Translations under genes and position numbers: made by a program
Part shown: one piece after another, positions 28,108 to 36,489 of the stretch
Layout: every line of letters begins with the position of its first letter
Numbering within the stretch: the first letter of the stretch is position 1
NCBI GenBank assembly: GCA_913055695.1
Contig: CAJXKF010000002.1
Location: forward strand, 372,001-436,000
Source of the DNA: an uncultured Methylophaga sp.
GTDB taxonomy: Bacteria; Pseudomonadota; Gammaproteobacteria; Nitrosococcales; Methylophagaceae
Length of the DNA stretch: 64,000 nt
Direction: 5' to 3'
Notes under the pieces: generated by a model
The model's database searches: none
What the model was told of the DNA's origin: nothing
The model's input: only the letters and a program-made list of their open reading frames with translations

Positions 28108-29282
28108 TGGAATCCAACCTCATTCAAAATCTAACTGCTTTAAAAGCATTGCCCAGTTCATGGGGTATTTTTTCTTTTGAGCAGCTCGCACTAGATGTTT
28201 CCCGCGGAAATAAAAAGACCTTGAAATCTGACTTTCTAGAGGAAGGTGAGTTTGTAATTGTCGATCAAGGTCAAAGTTTAGTCGCTGGTTATACAAACAA
28301 CAGCAATCTTCTTGTTAAGGCACCACCTCCTTATATTGTGTTTGGTGATCACACTAGAGCACTTAAATATATTGATGTCCCATTTGCAATGGGAGCTGAT
28401 GGAACCAAAGTTCTCAAATCCGTAAATGACGAAACTACTAATGCAAAGTATCTGTATTATTTCTTTTTGACCTTAAACATACCGAATACTGGCTATAACA
28501 GGCATTTTAAATATCTTAAGTCTGTCAAAATCCCACTCCCACCACTGGCAGAGCAAAAGCAGATTGCCGCGATTTTGGATGCAGCGGATAGCCTCAGACA
28601 AAAAGACCAGCAACTGGTTGAGCATTACACCGCACTCAGCCAATCCCTGTTTTTGGAAATGTTTGGTGGCCTCAAAGGACAGAAAGTCTCGCTTTCAAGC
28701 TTATGCCAAATAAACCCGCCAAAGTCTGAAATTGCCAAGTTCGACAAAAATAGTTACGTCTCTTTTGTGCCAATGGCAAAAGTGTCCGAATATGGAGATG
28801 TTGAATTAACAGACAATAGACTCCTTGAAGAAGTCTGGAGTGGATTTACCTATTTTGCTGATAATGATGTTGTCTTCGCCAAGATCACCCCCTGCATGGA
28901 GAACGGTAAGGGGGCAATCATGCGAAACCTCACCAACGGAGTTGGTTTTGGTACCACTGAATTTCATGTTCTCAGGCCTGTACCAAACTTATCAACACCC
29001 GAGTGGATATATGCTCTAACGACTCAGAAAAGTTTTAGGCAATATGCTGAATTAAACATGACGGGAACTGCCGGTCAAAAACGGGTACCAAAACAGTTTT
29101 TTGATAAATACATGCTGGTCAAGCCGTCAATAGAATTACAAAACCAATTCGCTGAACGCATCGCGATTATCGAAAAACAAAAACAACAAGCTCAGACCAA
29201 TCTGCAAAAGTCCGAAGCCTTATTTAACAGCCTGTTACAACGGGCTTTTACTGGCGAATTAACGGCAGATAGGGCAGCATAG
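28107..29282 (+). CDS. hsdS: HsdS, type I restriction-modification specificity subunit
   Basis: 391 residues with two target-recognition domains (about 15-140 and 195-335). Each is followed by the conserved helical spacer: 'IPLPPLAEQKQIAAILDAAD' after the first and 'IELQNQFAERIAIIEKQKQQ' after the second. Two intact TRDs predict a bipartite target. Base composition looks AT-richer than the flanking hsdM and hsdR genes, as usual for TRDs that recombine or are acquired. The actual sequence recognised cannot be read from this. Confidence 0.93.
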   Translation: MESNLIQNLTALKALPSSWGIFSFEQLALDVSRGNKKTLKSDFLEEGEFVIVDQGQSLVAGYTNNSNLLVKAPPPYIVFGDHTRALKYIDVPFAMGADGTKVLKSVNDETTNAKYLYYFFLTLNIPNTGYNRHFKYLKSVKIPLPPLAEQKQIAAILDAADSLRQKDQQLVEHYTALSQSLFLEMFGGLKGQKVSLSSLCQINPPKSEIAKFDKNSYVSFVPMAKVSEYGDVELTDNRLLEEVWSGFTYFADNDVVFAKITPCMENGKGAIMRNLTNGVGFGTTEFHVLRPVPNLSTPEWIYALTTQKSFRQYAELNMTGTAGQKRVPKQFFDKYMLVKPSIELQNQFAERIAIIEKQKQQAQTNLQKSEALFNSLLQRAFTGELTADRAA

Positions 29283-29311
29283 GCAAACGGGTTCACAACA
29301 GGGAATGTTTG

Positions 29312-32300
29312 ATGAGTAATTTTCAGTTTCTGCAAAGCGATTTTCCGGCACTGCACGCCGATGCCGTAGAAGCAGAACAACTGACCTTTCTCTCCCCCAA
29401 AGCTTCGGCGATTTTCTGCCGTTCCAGCCTCGAAAATGCTGTTAACTGGTTGTATCACCATGATCGTTCTTTGAGCCGTCCGTGGCGGGCTGATTTAAGC
29501 ACCTTACTGCATGAACACAGCTTTAAATCATTATTTAACAACACCTTATTTAATGAACTTAATCTGATTCGCAAAACCGGTAATATTGCCGCACATGGCA
29601 AATCTGTCAGCCAGCAGGATGCCTTAGCCTCACTGAAATACCTGTTTCGCTTTATGCGGCATCTGGTGATTTATTACGGCCAACACACACCCGAGCCGCA
29701 GGTATTTGATGAAGCCTTAATCCCGCATGGAACGTCTACCGAACCCAATCCGCAACAACTGGCCGACACCGTCGCCGATGTGGAAGCCAAAAACGCCATC
29801 GAGCGTGAAGCCGAACAACGTCAACGTGAACTGGCGGAACAAAACGCCCAGTTAAAACAACAACTCGAACAACAAAAAGCCCTGTTAGCCGAACGTAAAC
29901 AAGCCCGTCAGCAAACCGTCGATATTGAAGCGGCCGTGCCATTACTGGTCTCAGAAGCCGAAACCCGCCGCCGTTATATTGATTTATCTTTGAAAGAAGC
30001 CGGTTGGGATAACTTGCAGGAGGGTTATCACCTTGAGTATGAAGTCACCGGCATGCCTAAAAGCACCAATCCTTCGGGCCTTGGCTATGTGGATTATGTG
30101 CTGTGGGGTGATGATGGTCTGCCGTTGGCGGTGATTGAAGCTAAAAAGACGATGGTCGATTCGCGTAAAGGCAAGCATCAGGCGGAATTGTATGCCGATT
30201 GCCTGGAGCAGTTGAAAGGCCAGCGGCCGATTATTTTCTACAGCAGCGGCTTTGAAACCTATCTCTGGGATGACCAGTTTTATCCGGAACGTGAAGTTCA
30301 GGGCTTTTACAGCAAAGATGAATTGCAGTTACTTATTGAGCGGCGCACGACCCGAACCGATTGTCGCGATTTTAAAGTTAATGAAGCCATTGCCGGACGC
30401 GCCTATCAATTAGAAGCCGTAGCGCGGGTTGCAGAAAATACGGTAACGCAAAACAGCGAGGGCGAATTACGGGGCAGGGCGCGGCAAAGTTTATTGGTGA
30501 TGGCAACGGGCAGTGGTAAAACCCGCACCGCAGCGGCGATTGTCGATATGCTCACCAAATGCAACTGGGCCAAGCGGGTGTTGTTTCTGGCCGACCGTAA
30601 TGCCTTGGTCTCACAAGCCAAAAACCGCTTTAGTGAGCTGCTGCCACATTTATCCTCGATTGATCTCACTAAAGAAAAAGAAGATAACGGCACCCGTTTG
30701 GTGTTTTCGACTTATCCGACCATCATGAACCGCATTGATGGCATGCGTGACAGCGATACCCGCTTTTACGGTGTCGGCCATTTTGATCTGATTATCATTG
30801 ATGAAGCGCATCGCTCGGTGTATCAGAAGTACAAAGCGATTTTTGATTACTTTGATGCCCTATTGATTGGCCTGACCGCCACGCCTAAAGCCGAGGTCGA
30901 TCACAACACCTATAGTTTATTCGGCATTGAGGATAACAATCCAACCTTTGCTTATGAGCTGGATAAAGCGGTGGAAGAGGGCTTCTTAGTCCCGCCCAAA
31001 GCGATGTCGGTGCCGTTGAAATTTATGCGCGAAGGGGTGCATTACAATCAGCTATCTGACGCTGAAAAAGCTGAGTATGAAGAGAAGTTCGGCGATCCGA
31101 CTCAGGGCGAAGCGCCCGATGAGATTGATAGTGCAGCGCTGAATAAATGGTTATTTAACGGTGATACCGTTGATAAGGTACTGAATCATCTTATGACGCA
31201 CGGCATTAAAGTGCAGGGCGGGGATAAGCTCGGCAAAAGCATTATTTTTGCCAAAAGCCATGACCACGCGCTGTTCATCGAAGAACGTTTCAACAAAAAT
31301 TATCCCGAATATGCCGGCAAGTTTTTACGGGTGATCGATAACTACGAAAGCAAAGCCCAGGATTTGCTGGAAGTGTTTGTGGATGAATACGAAGAGCGCG
31401 ATCCACAGATTGCCGTATCAGTCGATATGATGGATACCGGTGTCGATGCACCGCGCGTGGTCAATCTGGTGTTTTTCAAAGCGGTCAAATCGCCCACTAA
31501 ATTCTGGCAGATGATTGGCCGTGGCACACGTTTATGCCCCGATTTATTTGGCAGCGGTGAGCATAAAACCCATTTTGTGATTTTTGATTATTGCCAGAAT
31601 TTTGAGTTTTTTGATGCCAACCCCGATGGTGTCCAGGGCAAGATCGTGAAAAGCCTGATTCAACAGGTATTTGAAGCGAAACTGGAAGTCGCCATGCTCA
31701 TACGTGGCAACACAGACCGAACGGATGAGCAGGGGGAACTTGCCGAAAGTTACATCAACGAGCTGTATCAGGCGATTGCCAGTTTAGACAGAGACCGCTT
31801 TGTGGTTAAAGCCAAGCTCAGGTATGTGGTCGAGTTCAGCGACAAAGCCCGTTGGCAGAATCTGTCCAAAAGTGATTTGCTGGATATCAACACCGAACTG
31901 GCCAAGCTGGTGCTGGCTGATAAAAACGATGATGAGTTTGCCCGGCGTTTCGATATTCTGGTGCTGAATTTCCAGATCGCCTTATTAACCGGCTCGCATA
32001 GTCTGAGCCAGTTTATTAACAAAATAAGCAGTACCGCGGATGCCTTGTTAAAAAAGCAAAACATTCCTGCTGTCGCTTTGCAAAAAGACCTGCTGAAAGA
32101 GTTACAAACCGAGGTTTTCTGGCAGGCAATCAGCGTAAACCATCTGGAAAATGTGCGGGTCGCTTTACGCGATTTAATGAAATATCTCGATAAAGATCAT
32201 CAGCCTATCGTCAATACCTCATTTGAAGATACACTTGACCACGATGGTATCAGCATCCATGAGCCCATCGGCACCTACGTGACCCTGCAAAGCTATAAAG

Positions 32301-32761
32301 ACAGGGTAGAGTCGTATGTGCGAAGTCACAGTGATCACCTCGTAATTCAAAAGTTAAAGAGCAACAAACCGATTACTGAAACCGAGATTAAGCTGCTGGA
32401 AAGCATCCTTTTTGATGGTCAGACGGTCGGCACCAGGCAGGAGTATGTGGACACCTATGGTGATACGCCGCTGGGCGTATTTATCCGCAATATCGTAGGG
32501 CTGGATATGGCTGCCGCCCAGGCACACTTTGCAGAGTTTATTCAGGCCGGTAATTTACGCGCCGATCAGATGACGTTTATCAATAACATCATCAGCTACT
32601 TAAACAGGAATGGTGTGATTGAGAAAACCATGTTGTTCGAACCGCCATTTACCCATATTCACGATCAAGGCCTGTTAGGCGTGTTTGATGACGCTGCCGC
32701 GACCAAGGTGATTAGTTTGATTGACCGTGTTAATCAAAATGCCCTGGCAGCAGCCAGCTAG
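29312..32761 (+). CDS. hsdR: HsdR, type I restriction endonuclease subunit with N-terminal DUF4145
   Basis: About 1149 residues. N-terminal DUF4145-like domain (about 10-120), a charged coiled coil (about 150-200), a PD-(D/E)xK nuclease domain (GYVDYVLWG...AVIEAKKT), then the SF2 translocase with Walker A (MATGSGKTRTAA), DEAH box (IIIDEAHRS) and motif VI (QMIGRGTRL), and a C-terminal helical domain. It cleaves DNA away from unmethylated sites after ATP-driven translocation. The domain order resembles EcoEI-type R subunits. The ATG at 29312 has AGGGAA about 7 nt upstream; a TTG 3 nt before is less likely. Confidence 0.95.
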   Translation: MSNFQFLQSDFPALHADAVEAEQLTFLSPKASAIFCRSSLENAVNWLYHHDRSLSRPWRADLSTLLHEHSFKSLFNNTLFNELNLIRKTGNIAAHGKSVSQQDALASLKYLFRFMRHLVIYYGQHTPEPQVFDEALIPHGTSTEPNPQQLADTVADVEAKNAIEREAEQRQRELAEQNAQLKQQLEQQKALLAERKQARQQTVDIEAAVPLLVSEAETRRRYIDLSLKEAGWDNLQEGYHLEYEVTGMPKSTNPSGLGYVDYVLWGDDGLPLAVIEAKKTMVDSRKGKHQAELYADCLEQLKGQRPIIFYSSGFETYLWDDQFYPEREVQGFYSKDELQLLIERRTTRTDCRDFKVNEAIAGRAYQLEAVARVAENTVTQNSEGELRGRARQSLLVMATGSGKTRTAAAIVDMLTKCNWAKRVLFLADRNALVSQAKNRFSELLPHLSSIDLTKEKEDNGTRLVFSTYPTIMNRIDGMRDSDTRFYGVGHFDLIIIDEAHRSVYQKYKAIFDYFDALLIGLTATPKAEVDHNTYSLFGIEDNNPTFAYELDKAVEEGFLVPPKAMSVPLKFMREGVHYNQLSDAEKAEYEEKFGDPTQGEAPDEIDSAALNKWLFNGDTVDKVLNHLMTHGIKVQGGDKLGKSIIFAKSHDHALFIEERFNKNYPEYAGKFLRVIDNYESKAQDLLEVFVDEYEERDPQIAVSVDMMDTGVDAPRVVNLVFFKAVKSPTKFWQMIGRGTRLCPDLFGSGEHKTHFVIFDYCQNFEFFDANPDGVQGKIVKSLIQQVFEAKLEVAMLIRGNTDRTDEQGELAESYINELYQAIASLDRDRFVVKAKLRYVVEFSDKARWQNLSKSDLLDINTELAKLVLADKNDDEFARRFDILVLNFQIALLTGSHSLSQFINKISSTADALLKKQNIPAVALQKDLLKELQTEVFWQAISVNHLENVRVALRDLMKYLDKDHQPIVNTSFEDTLDHDGISIHEPIGTYVTLQSYKDRVESYVRSHSDHLVIQKLKSNKPITETEIKLLESILFDGQTVGTRQEYVDTYGDTPLGVFIRNIVGLDMAAAQAHFAEFIQAGNLRADQMTFINNIISYLNRNGVIEKTMLFEPPFTHIHDQGLLGVFDDAAATKVISLIDRVNQNALAAAS

Positions 32762-32763
32762 CC

Positions 32764-33633
32764 ATGATAACGATGTTGCTGGACTCGCTAAAGCAGCTAA
32801 AAGACATAATTAGTCTCAAAGAGTGGTTGGATGACCGGCGTTTTGCCAAGCGACATGGTTTAAGAGCGACTGCCATAAGAGTGATGCGTATATTTGATGC
32901 ACACCAGATTCCCGTCACCAGAATTCCTCAAATTTTCCCCGAATTTAACTTTAAATTCAGTGATTTTGATAGTTTGGACTCGCTGATTAATGTCCTGACA
33001 CCTGACTTATTGGACAAATTAGCTGAACACTTCTTTATCCGCCGTGAGTGGTTAGACACCGGTTACGGTGCTATTCAGGAATGTTATGAATATGGATATA
33101 ACTTTAGATCTGTTTATGAGCTGATAGCCAGCGACCAAGATCAAGTGGACGGAAAGACAACGCTGATTGCTTATTTTGTCATTGAGGATGGGGTTAAATT
33201 CGTACCAGCAGCCGACCATGACACTGATGGCAATCTGATGATTATTCTTCAGCATATAACAACGCCCAGGGATGGGGATGAATTTACATACAGTCGTTAT
33301 CAACCGTTGTATTTTGGCTACTGGCATTACTACAAAACCAGGATGATGATTAAGTCCTTATCATTGTTGTTTATTCAAAGCCCGCGAATTTTGATCCAAA
33401 AAGGGCTTTTTACCAAACAGTTAAAAGAAGACGAGCTTCATAAACGATTCGCAGTGCAGATAGTAAATAGTATTGTCACTGGATGGTGGCATCCCGATGA
33501 TTACATTTTTTGTAATGGTCAAAGTACCCAAGAAAAAGATCCTGTGGATGCCAAAAAGATGCATGAATTTTTGAAGCGTAAGAATCTTTACCACAGAATC
33601 AAAAAACTCAGCGCATCAGAATTTCTCGATTAA
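32764..33633 (+). CDS. Unrecognised fourth gene of the type I R-M operon
   Basis: 289 residues, starting 2 nt after the hsdR stop, so it is almost certainly co-transcribed. I do not recognise the family. The first 100 residues are helical; the segment LLDKLAEHFFIRREWLDTG resembles the last helices of Cro/XRE-type DNA-binding domains ('LAExxxVxxEWLxxG'). The rest is mixed alpha/beta with many aromatics (YGYWHYYKTRMM, VTGWWHPDDYIF) and no visible catalytic motif. It could be a regulator of the R-M genes, an accessory defence protein or a passenger. Its AT-rich codon use resembles hsdS more than core genes. Confidence 0.8.
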   Translation: MITMLLDSLKQLKDIISLKEWLDDRRFAKRHGLRATAIRVMRIFDAHQIPVTRIPQIFPEFNFKFSDFDSLDSLINVLTPDLLDKLAEHFFIRREWLDTGYGAIQECYEYGYNFRSVYELIASDQDQVDGKTTLIAYFVIEDGVKFVPAADHDTDGNLMIILQHITTPRDGDEFTYSRYQPLYFGYWHYYKTRMMIKSLSLLFIQSPRILIQKGLFTKQLKEDELHKRFAVQIVNSIVTGWWHPDDYIFCNGQSTQEKDPVDAKKMHEFLKRKNLYHRIKKLSASEFLD

Positions 33634-33650
33634 GTTTGATAGTTCATTAC

Positions 33651-33669
33651 GCATTCAGAATTTGAAATC
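33651..33669 (-). repeat. AT-rich 19-bp repeat, inverted copy
   Basis: Inverted copy (about 16 of 19 bases identical) of the CAGATTTTAAATTCTGAAA motif found at 33698-33716 and 33985-34003. Together with the 33698 copy it can form a long hairpin with a 28-nt loop just after the R-M operon. Confidence 0.5.
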
Positions 33670-33697
33670 TTACTGGGCTGAGTAGTGTAAATCTGTC

Positions 33698-33716
33698 CAG
33701 ATTTTAAATTCTGAAA
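33698..33716 (+). repeat. AT-rich 19-bp direct repeat, copy 1
   Basis: CAGATTTTAAATTCTGAAA, identical to the copy at 33985-34003. The similarity extends upstream into a GTAAA-containing segment, giving about 30 bp of imperfect repeat. The two direct copies bracket the dif-like site. Confidence 0.6.
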
Positions 33717-33818
33717 ACACTGGTTATCGGTCAGTAGCTGAATCTCAATTTGTCATAACCTAAATGATACGAACCATAGTGAAAGCGTGATTTGAGCTGC
33801 GTTTTTTACGCCCATACA

Positions 33819-33846
33819 AGTTCGTATAATATATATTATGTTAAAT
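33819..33846 (+). other. dif: dif-like XerC/XerD recombination site (probable replication-terminus dif)
   Basis: A 28-bp site with the architecture of dif: an 11-bp XerC arm AGTTCGTATAA, 6-bp centre TATATA and 11-bp XerD arm TTATGTTAAAT. Compared with the E. coli site as I remember it, the XerD arm is 11/11, the centre 5/6 and the XerC arm 8/11, so 24 of 28 in all. XerC and XerD recombine this site to resolve chromosome dimers at division. Exact GGGNAGGG octamers (KOPS, the FtsK loading motif) seen by eye are on the + strand left of it (3564, 4247, 20908, 30472). On the right two lie on the - strand (48148, 56631) and one on + (49868). Most therefore point toward the site, as expected for a primary dif. 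A dif copy at the edge of a Xer-integrated element is the alternative. Confidence 0.85.
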
Positions 33847-33984
33847 TAACTATTAATAAGCAGTATCTCTACAATATGTGAGTGCTTACAAATAGAATTT
33901 TAATTCCTCCACTTTCCGGTCTTCATTGTCCAAAAACAGCCTCCGGAATTTCATTTCTAGCGAGCTAATCACGGTAAACATTCT

Positions 33985-34003
33985 CAGATTTTAAATTCTG
34001 AAA
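33985..34003 (+). repeat. AT-rich 19-bp direct repeat, copy 2
   Basis: Identical to copy 1 at 33698-33716, 287 bp downstream of it, immediately before the strong terminator hairpin. Confidence 0.6.
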
Positions 34004-34008
34004 GACAT

Positions 34009-34044
34009 AAAAAAAGCCCGGCTGGAAATTCCAGCCGGGCTTTT
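34009..34044. terminator. Strong bidirectional rho-independent terminator
   Basis: A 10-bp GC-rich perfect stem (GCCCGGCTGG / CCAGCCGGGC) with a 5-nt loop, preceded by seven A and followed by four T. On the - strand the hairpin is followed by a run of T, so it ends the DUF5677 transcript 22 bp after its stop. On the + strand it would stop read-through from the R-M operon. Confidence 0.9.
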
Positions 34045-34065
34045 AAATCAGCATGATGAATTCGG

Positions 34066-34890
34066 TTATCTATGTGAGACTTTCACCACGATATGTTTCC
34101 AGACATCCTGGGCTTTGTGTTTGATGGTTTCAAGGCTGGATGTCTGTTCTTCTGGTTGGCGATGAATCTTGAGCATGATTTCTATGCCTGTAATCAGGTA
34201 ATCACCCGCGGTTAACATCAGTGTTGAGAGTCTGTCCTGATGATCGGCACGTGTGTTGATTCCTACAATTGCATCACTGCGTTCATCGATATCCAGATCG
34301 GCTTTTAATGAATGCAGATTGCTGTGAACACTCTCGCTGAGTAATTGATAGGTCGTGCGATATTCATTCAGCAGTCCCGCCATCTCGGCTTTCATAAAGA
34401 CATGGATATCGTCGCGATCATCTTCATCGGCGCTGTTAATGACTTTCTTCAGATGCGTCATCTCATCTTCGGTGAAGGTCGATGTTTCTAGTTGCTCGTT
34501 ATAGAGCTTAATCAATACTTCCCTTCTCTGGTCATCATTGCCGACCGTCATCGCTTCCAGCAGATCATCGTGCTGATGAAACGCGACCAGGTTGAATAAA
34601 AGCTCCAGCATGCAACGGGTCATAATTTCGACCTGGTGTGTCATGCCACGTTCAGACATCAGAATGATGGACTGGAAATGTGAAAGCATGCGTTGGAAAT
34701 GCAGCGTCAGGTATACCTCTTTTTCGTCATCCGGGTGGATATGACAATGATTGAGGACCGACTGCCCCAGCTTGTTGAGGTCTTTGCAGACTGTGTAGTA
34801 GCTGCTTTGCTTGATCTCCGTGGCAAAATCACCATGGCAGCATTGTTCTGATAAAAAACCGACTTCTCTGAAGCTGGCGGCATCATTCAT
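34066..34890 (-). CDS. DUF5677-like all-helical protein of unknown function
   Basis: About 274 residues from the ATG at 34890, which has GGGGAG about 8 nt upstream (a start 12 residues earlier lacks one). Almost entirely helical and acidic. It contains 'MTRCMLELLFNLVAF' followed later by 'YRTTYQLLSESVHSNLHSL', the pattern of DUF5677-like proteins with a conserved Arg/Glu and a Ser-x-x-x-H. Function unknown. Single gene, followed by a strong terminator and divergent from the pterin dehydratase operon. Confidence 0.7.
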   Translation of the reverse strand: MNDAASFREVGFLSEQCCHGDFATEIKQSSYYTVCKDLNKLGQSVLNHCHIHPDDEKEVYLTLHFQRMLSHFQSIILMSERGMTHQVEIMTRCMLELLFNLVAFHQHDDLLEAMTVGNDDQRREVLIKLYNEQLETSTFTEDEMTHLKKVINSADEDDRDDIHVFMKAEMAGLLNEYRTTYQLLSESVHSNLHSLKADLDIDERSDAIVGINTRADHQDRLSTLMLTAGDYLITGIEIMLKIHRQPEEQTSSLETIKHKAQDVWKHIVVKVSHR

Positions 34891-34978
34891 AAAGTGTCTC
34901 CCCTTCTTCAAAATCACTAGCTTCATCTTACTCTTTAAACGTCCGAAGACAAACCGTTTGCCTTGTCTGCAGCCTGTT

Positions 34979-35008
34979 TTGACAGTGATATTTAAATATG
35001 TCTAACTG
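34979..35008 (+). promoter_or_regulatory. Candidate sigma-70 promoter of the pterin dehydratase operon
   Basis: A consensus -35 TTGACA at 34979-34984, then an 18-bp AT-rich spacer and TAACTG at 35003-35008 as a weak -10. It lies about 34 bp before the start codon of the first gene and just ahead of a perfect Shine-Dalgarno sequence. Confidence 0.4.
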
Positions 35009-35041
35009 GGCGTACAATGAACTTATAAGGAGGTGATACCC

Positions 35042-35425
35042 ATGAGCTGGAGAGAAGACGGTAAAGAAAAAACCTATTCCGATAAGGAAGTAGAAGCAAG
35101 ACTGAAGCAGGAACTGCCGCACTGGTATCTGGAAAATGGCTGGATTCGGCGTAAGTACAAAACCAGCAGCTGGAAAAGCACACTGATGGTGGTCAATACG
35201 GTCGGCCATTTGGCCGAGGCGGCTTTCCATCACCCGGATCTGACGGTGTCCTATGCTTTTGTTATCGTCAAACTGGTCAACCATGCCGCCAAGGGCATTA
35301 CCGATAAGGATTTCGAACTGGCCAAAAAAATCGAGGAAGTGGTCATGTGGCAGCCGGGGCTCGATGACGGCGCCTTACCCGGCACACCCGACGATCCGCG
35401 CTTCAAATACATCAAATACGATTAA
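35042..35425 (+). CDS. Pterin-4a-carbinolamine dehydratase family protein
   Basis: 127 residues. The catalytic signature is intact: HHP at 63-65, Tyr and aromatic spacing after it, His81 and Asp88. The family dehydrates 4a-hydroxytetrahydropterins; in organisms without aromatic hydroxylases it has been linked to molybdopterin or methanopterin metabolism. A role in the methylotroph's pterin cofactors is possible here (inference). The ATG at 35042 is chosen because a perfect AAGGAGGTGA lies 5 nt upstream. The C-terminal 25-residue extension (acidic/proline-rich) is longer than in minimal PCDs. First of four tightly packed genes. Confidence 0.88.
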   Translation: MSWREDGKEKTYSDKEVEARLKQELPHWYLENGWIRRKYKTSSWKSTLMVVNTVGHLAEAAFHHPDLTVSYAFVIVKLVNHAAKGITDKDFELAKKIEEVVMWQPGLDDGALPGTPDDPRFKYIKYD

Positions 35426-35444
35426 TTTCTAGTGGAGGGAGACC

Positions 35445-35651
35445 ATGAACGAAGAAATGCTGAACATGGACATTCGTAAGTTCCTGAAGGAGGTCGGTGT
35501 CACCTCGCAGCGTGAAATCGAGCATGCGATTATCCGTGCGCTGGATAATGACGAGCTCAATGGCATGGAAACCATTGAAGTCAAAATGACCCTGGAAGTC
35601 CCCGCGCTGTCCATCAAACATAAAGTGGATGGCACCATTCATCTGAGCTAA
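35445..35651 (+). CDS. Small DUF6494-like protein
   Basis: 68 residues, soluble, starting 19 nt after the previous stop with GGAGGG upstream of the ATG. An N-terminal helix (NMDIRKFLKEVGVTSQREIE) is followed by beta-rich sequence (MTLEVPALSIKHKVDGTI). It looks like the DUF6494 family, for which I know no function. Its fixed place between a pterin dehydratase and a ferritin-like gene suggests a shared process. Confidence 0.75.
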   Translation: MNEEMLNMDIRKFLKEVGVTSQREIEHAIIRALDNDELNGMETIEVKMTLEVPALSIKHKVDGTIHLS

Positions 35652-35668
35652 TTCACGGGAGGTCTGCT

Positions 35669-36112
35669 ATGACTGACCAGGCTTTGGATACTGACAAAGT
35701 TGTCAATTTACTCAACCAGATTCTTGAAACTGAACTGGCGGGTGTGGTTCGCTACACCCACTACTCTTTTATGGTTTACGGCTATGGCCGTATTCCCATC
35801 GTGTCATGGATGCGAAGTCAGGCCGACGAATCGCTGACACATGCGCAGGAGGCGGGTGAACTTATCACTCATCTTGGTTATCATCCGTCACTGGGCATCG
35901 GCCCCCTGCTGGAATCCCAGCAGCATGACATCGGCGCCATTCTGCATGAGTCGCTTGATCATGAGCAGCTGTCAATTGAGAAATATCATGCCCTGCTGAA
36001 ACTGGTTGAAGGTAAAAGCGTGATGCTGGAAGAGTATGCGCGTCAGAAAATCAGTGAGGAAGAAACCCATGTCGGTGAAGTCAGAAAAATGTTAAGGAAA
36101 CCAGGTGATTAA
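35669..36112 (+). CDS. Bacterioferritin-like four-helix diiron protein
   Basis: 147 residues, four-helix bundle. Ferroxidase-like residues can be placed: Glu in ILETELAGVVRY, Glu and His in ADESLTHAQEAG, Glu in ESLDHEQLSIEKY, and EExxH in SEEETHVGEV. This matches ferritin-like/bacterioferritin proteins that oxidise and store iron or act as diiron oxidases. The Met haem ligand of true bacterioferritin cannot be assigned confidently, so storage versus enzymatic role stays open. GGGAGG precedes the ATG; the stop overlaps the next start by 1 nt. Confidence 0.85.
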   Translation: MTDQALDTDKVVNLLNQILETELAGVVRYTHYSFMVYGYGRIPIVSWMRSQADESLTHAQEAGELITHLGYHPSLGIGPLLESQQHDIGAILHESLDHEQLSIEKYHALLKLVEGKSVMLEEYARQKISEEETHVGEVRKMLRKPGD

Positions 36113-36489
36113 TGGATATTGATGAGTCCTTGAATGTGTTTGGAGAACCACTCCAGACTTGCAGCGAAGAACCCTTGACCGGCTTTTATCGCGATGGCTG
36201 CTGCAACACCAGTGATGCCGACTACGGTCAGCACACAGTCTGCGTTCAGGTCAATCAGGCTTTTCTCGAATATTCACGTTTCCGGGGCAATGATCTGACT
36301 ACCCCCATGGAAGAGTTCGGTTTTCCCGGGCTTAAGGAAGGCGATCGCTGGTGCCTGTGTGCGGTGCGCTGGCTGGAGGCTTATGAGCATAATATGGCGC
36401 CACGCGTCTATCTGGCCGGCACGCATCAGCGTGCGACCGAAATTATTCCTCTGGATTTACTGAAAGAGTTTGCTGCTGATCTCAACTAG
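36112..36489 (+). CDS. DUF2237 family protein
   Basis: 125 residues. The block 'NVFGEPLQTCSEEPLTGFYRDGCC', then DYGQHTVC and GDRWCLCAVRW, is the cysteine-rich DUF2237 pattern ('PLTGFxRDGxCxT...DxGxHxVCxxxT...GLKxGDRWCLC'). Function unknown; the conserved cysteines hint at metal binding. It ends the four-gene operon and overlaps the convergent helicase gene by 8 nt. Confidence 0.85.
   Translation: MDIDESLNVFGEPLQTCSEEPLTGFYRDGCCNTSDADYGQHTVCVQVNQAFLEYSRFRGNDLTTPMEEFGFPGLKEGDRWCLCAVRWLEAYEHNMAPRVYLAGTHQRATEIIPLDLLKEFAADLN

Larger units (their letters stand above)
33634..34065. other. Gene-free AT-rich region around the dif-like site
   Basis: A 432-bp stretch without a convincing coding frame. 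It holds the dif-like site (33819-33846), three copies of an AT-rich 19-bp motif and a strong bidirectional terminator (34009-34044). It separates the R-M operon from the DUF5677 gene. Nothing else was identified in it. Confidence 0.7.
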
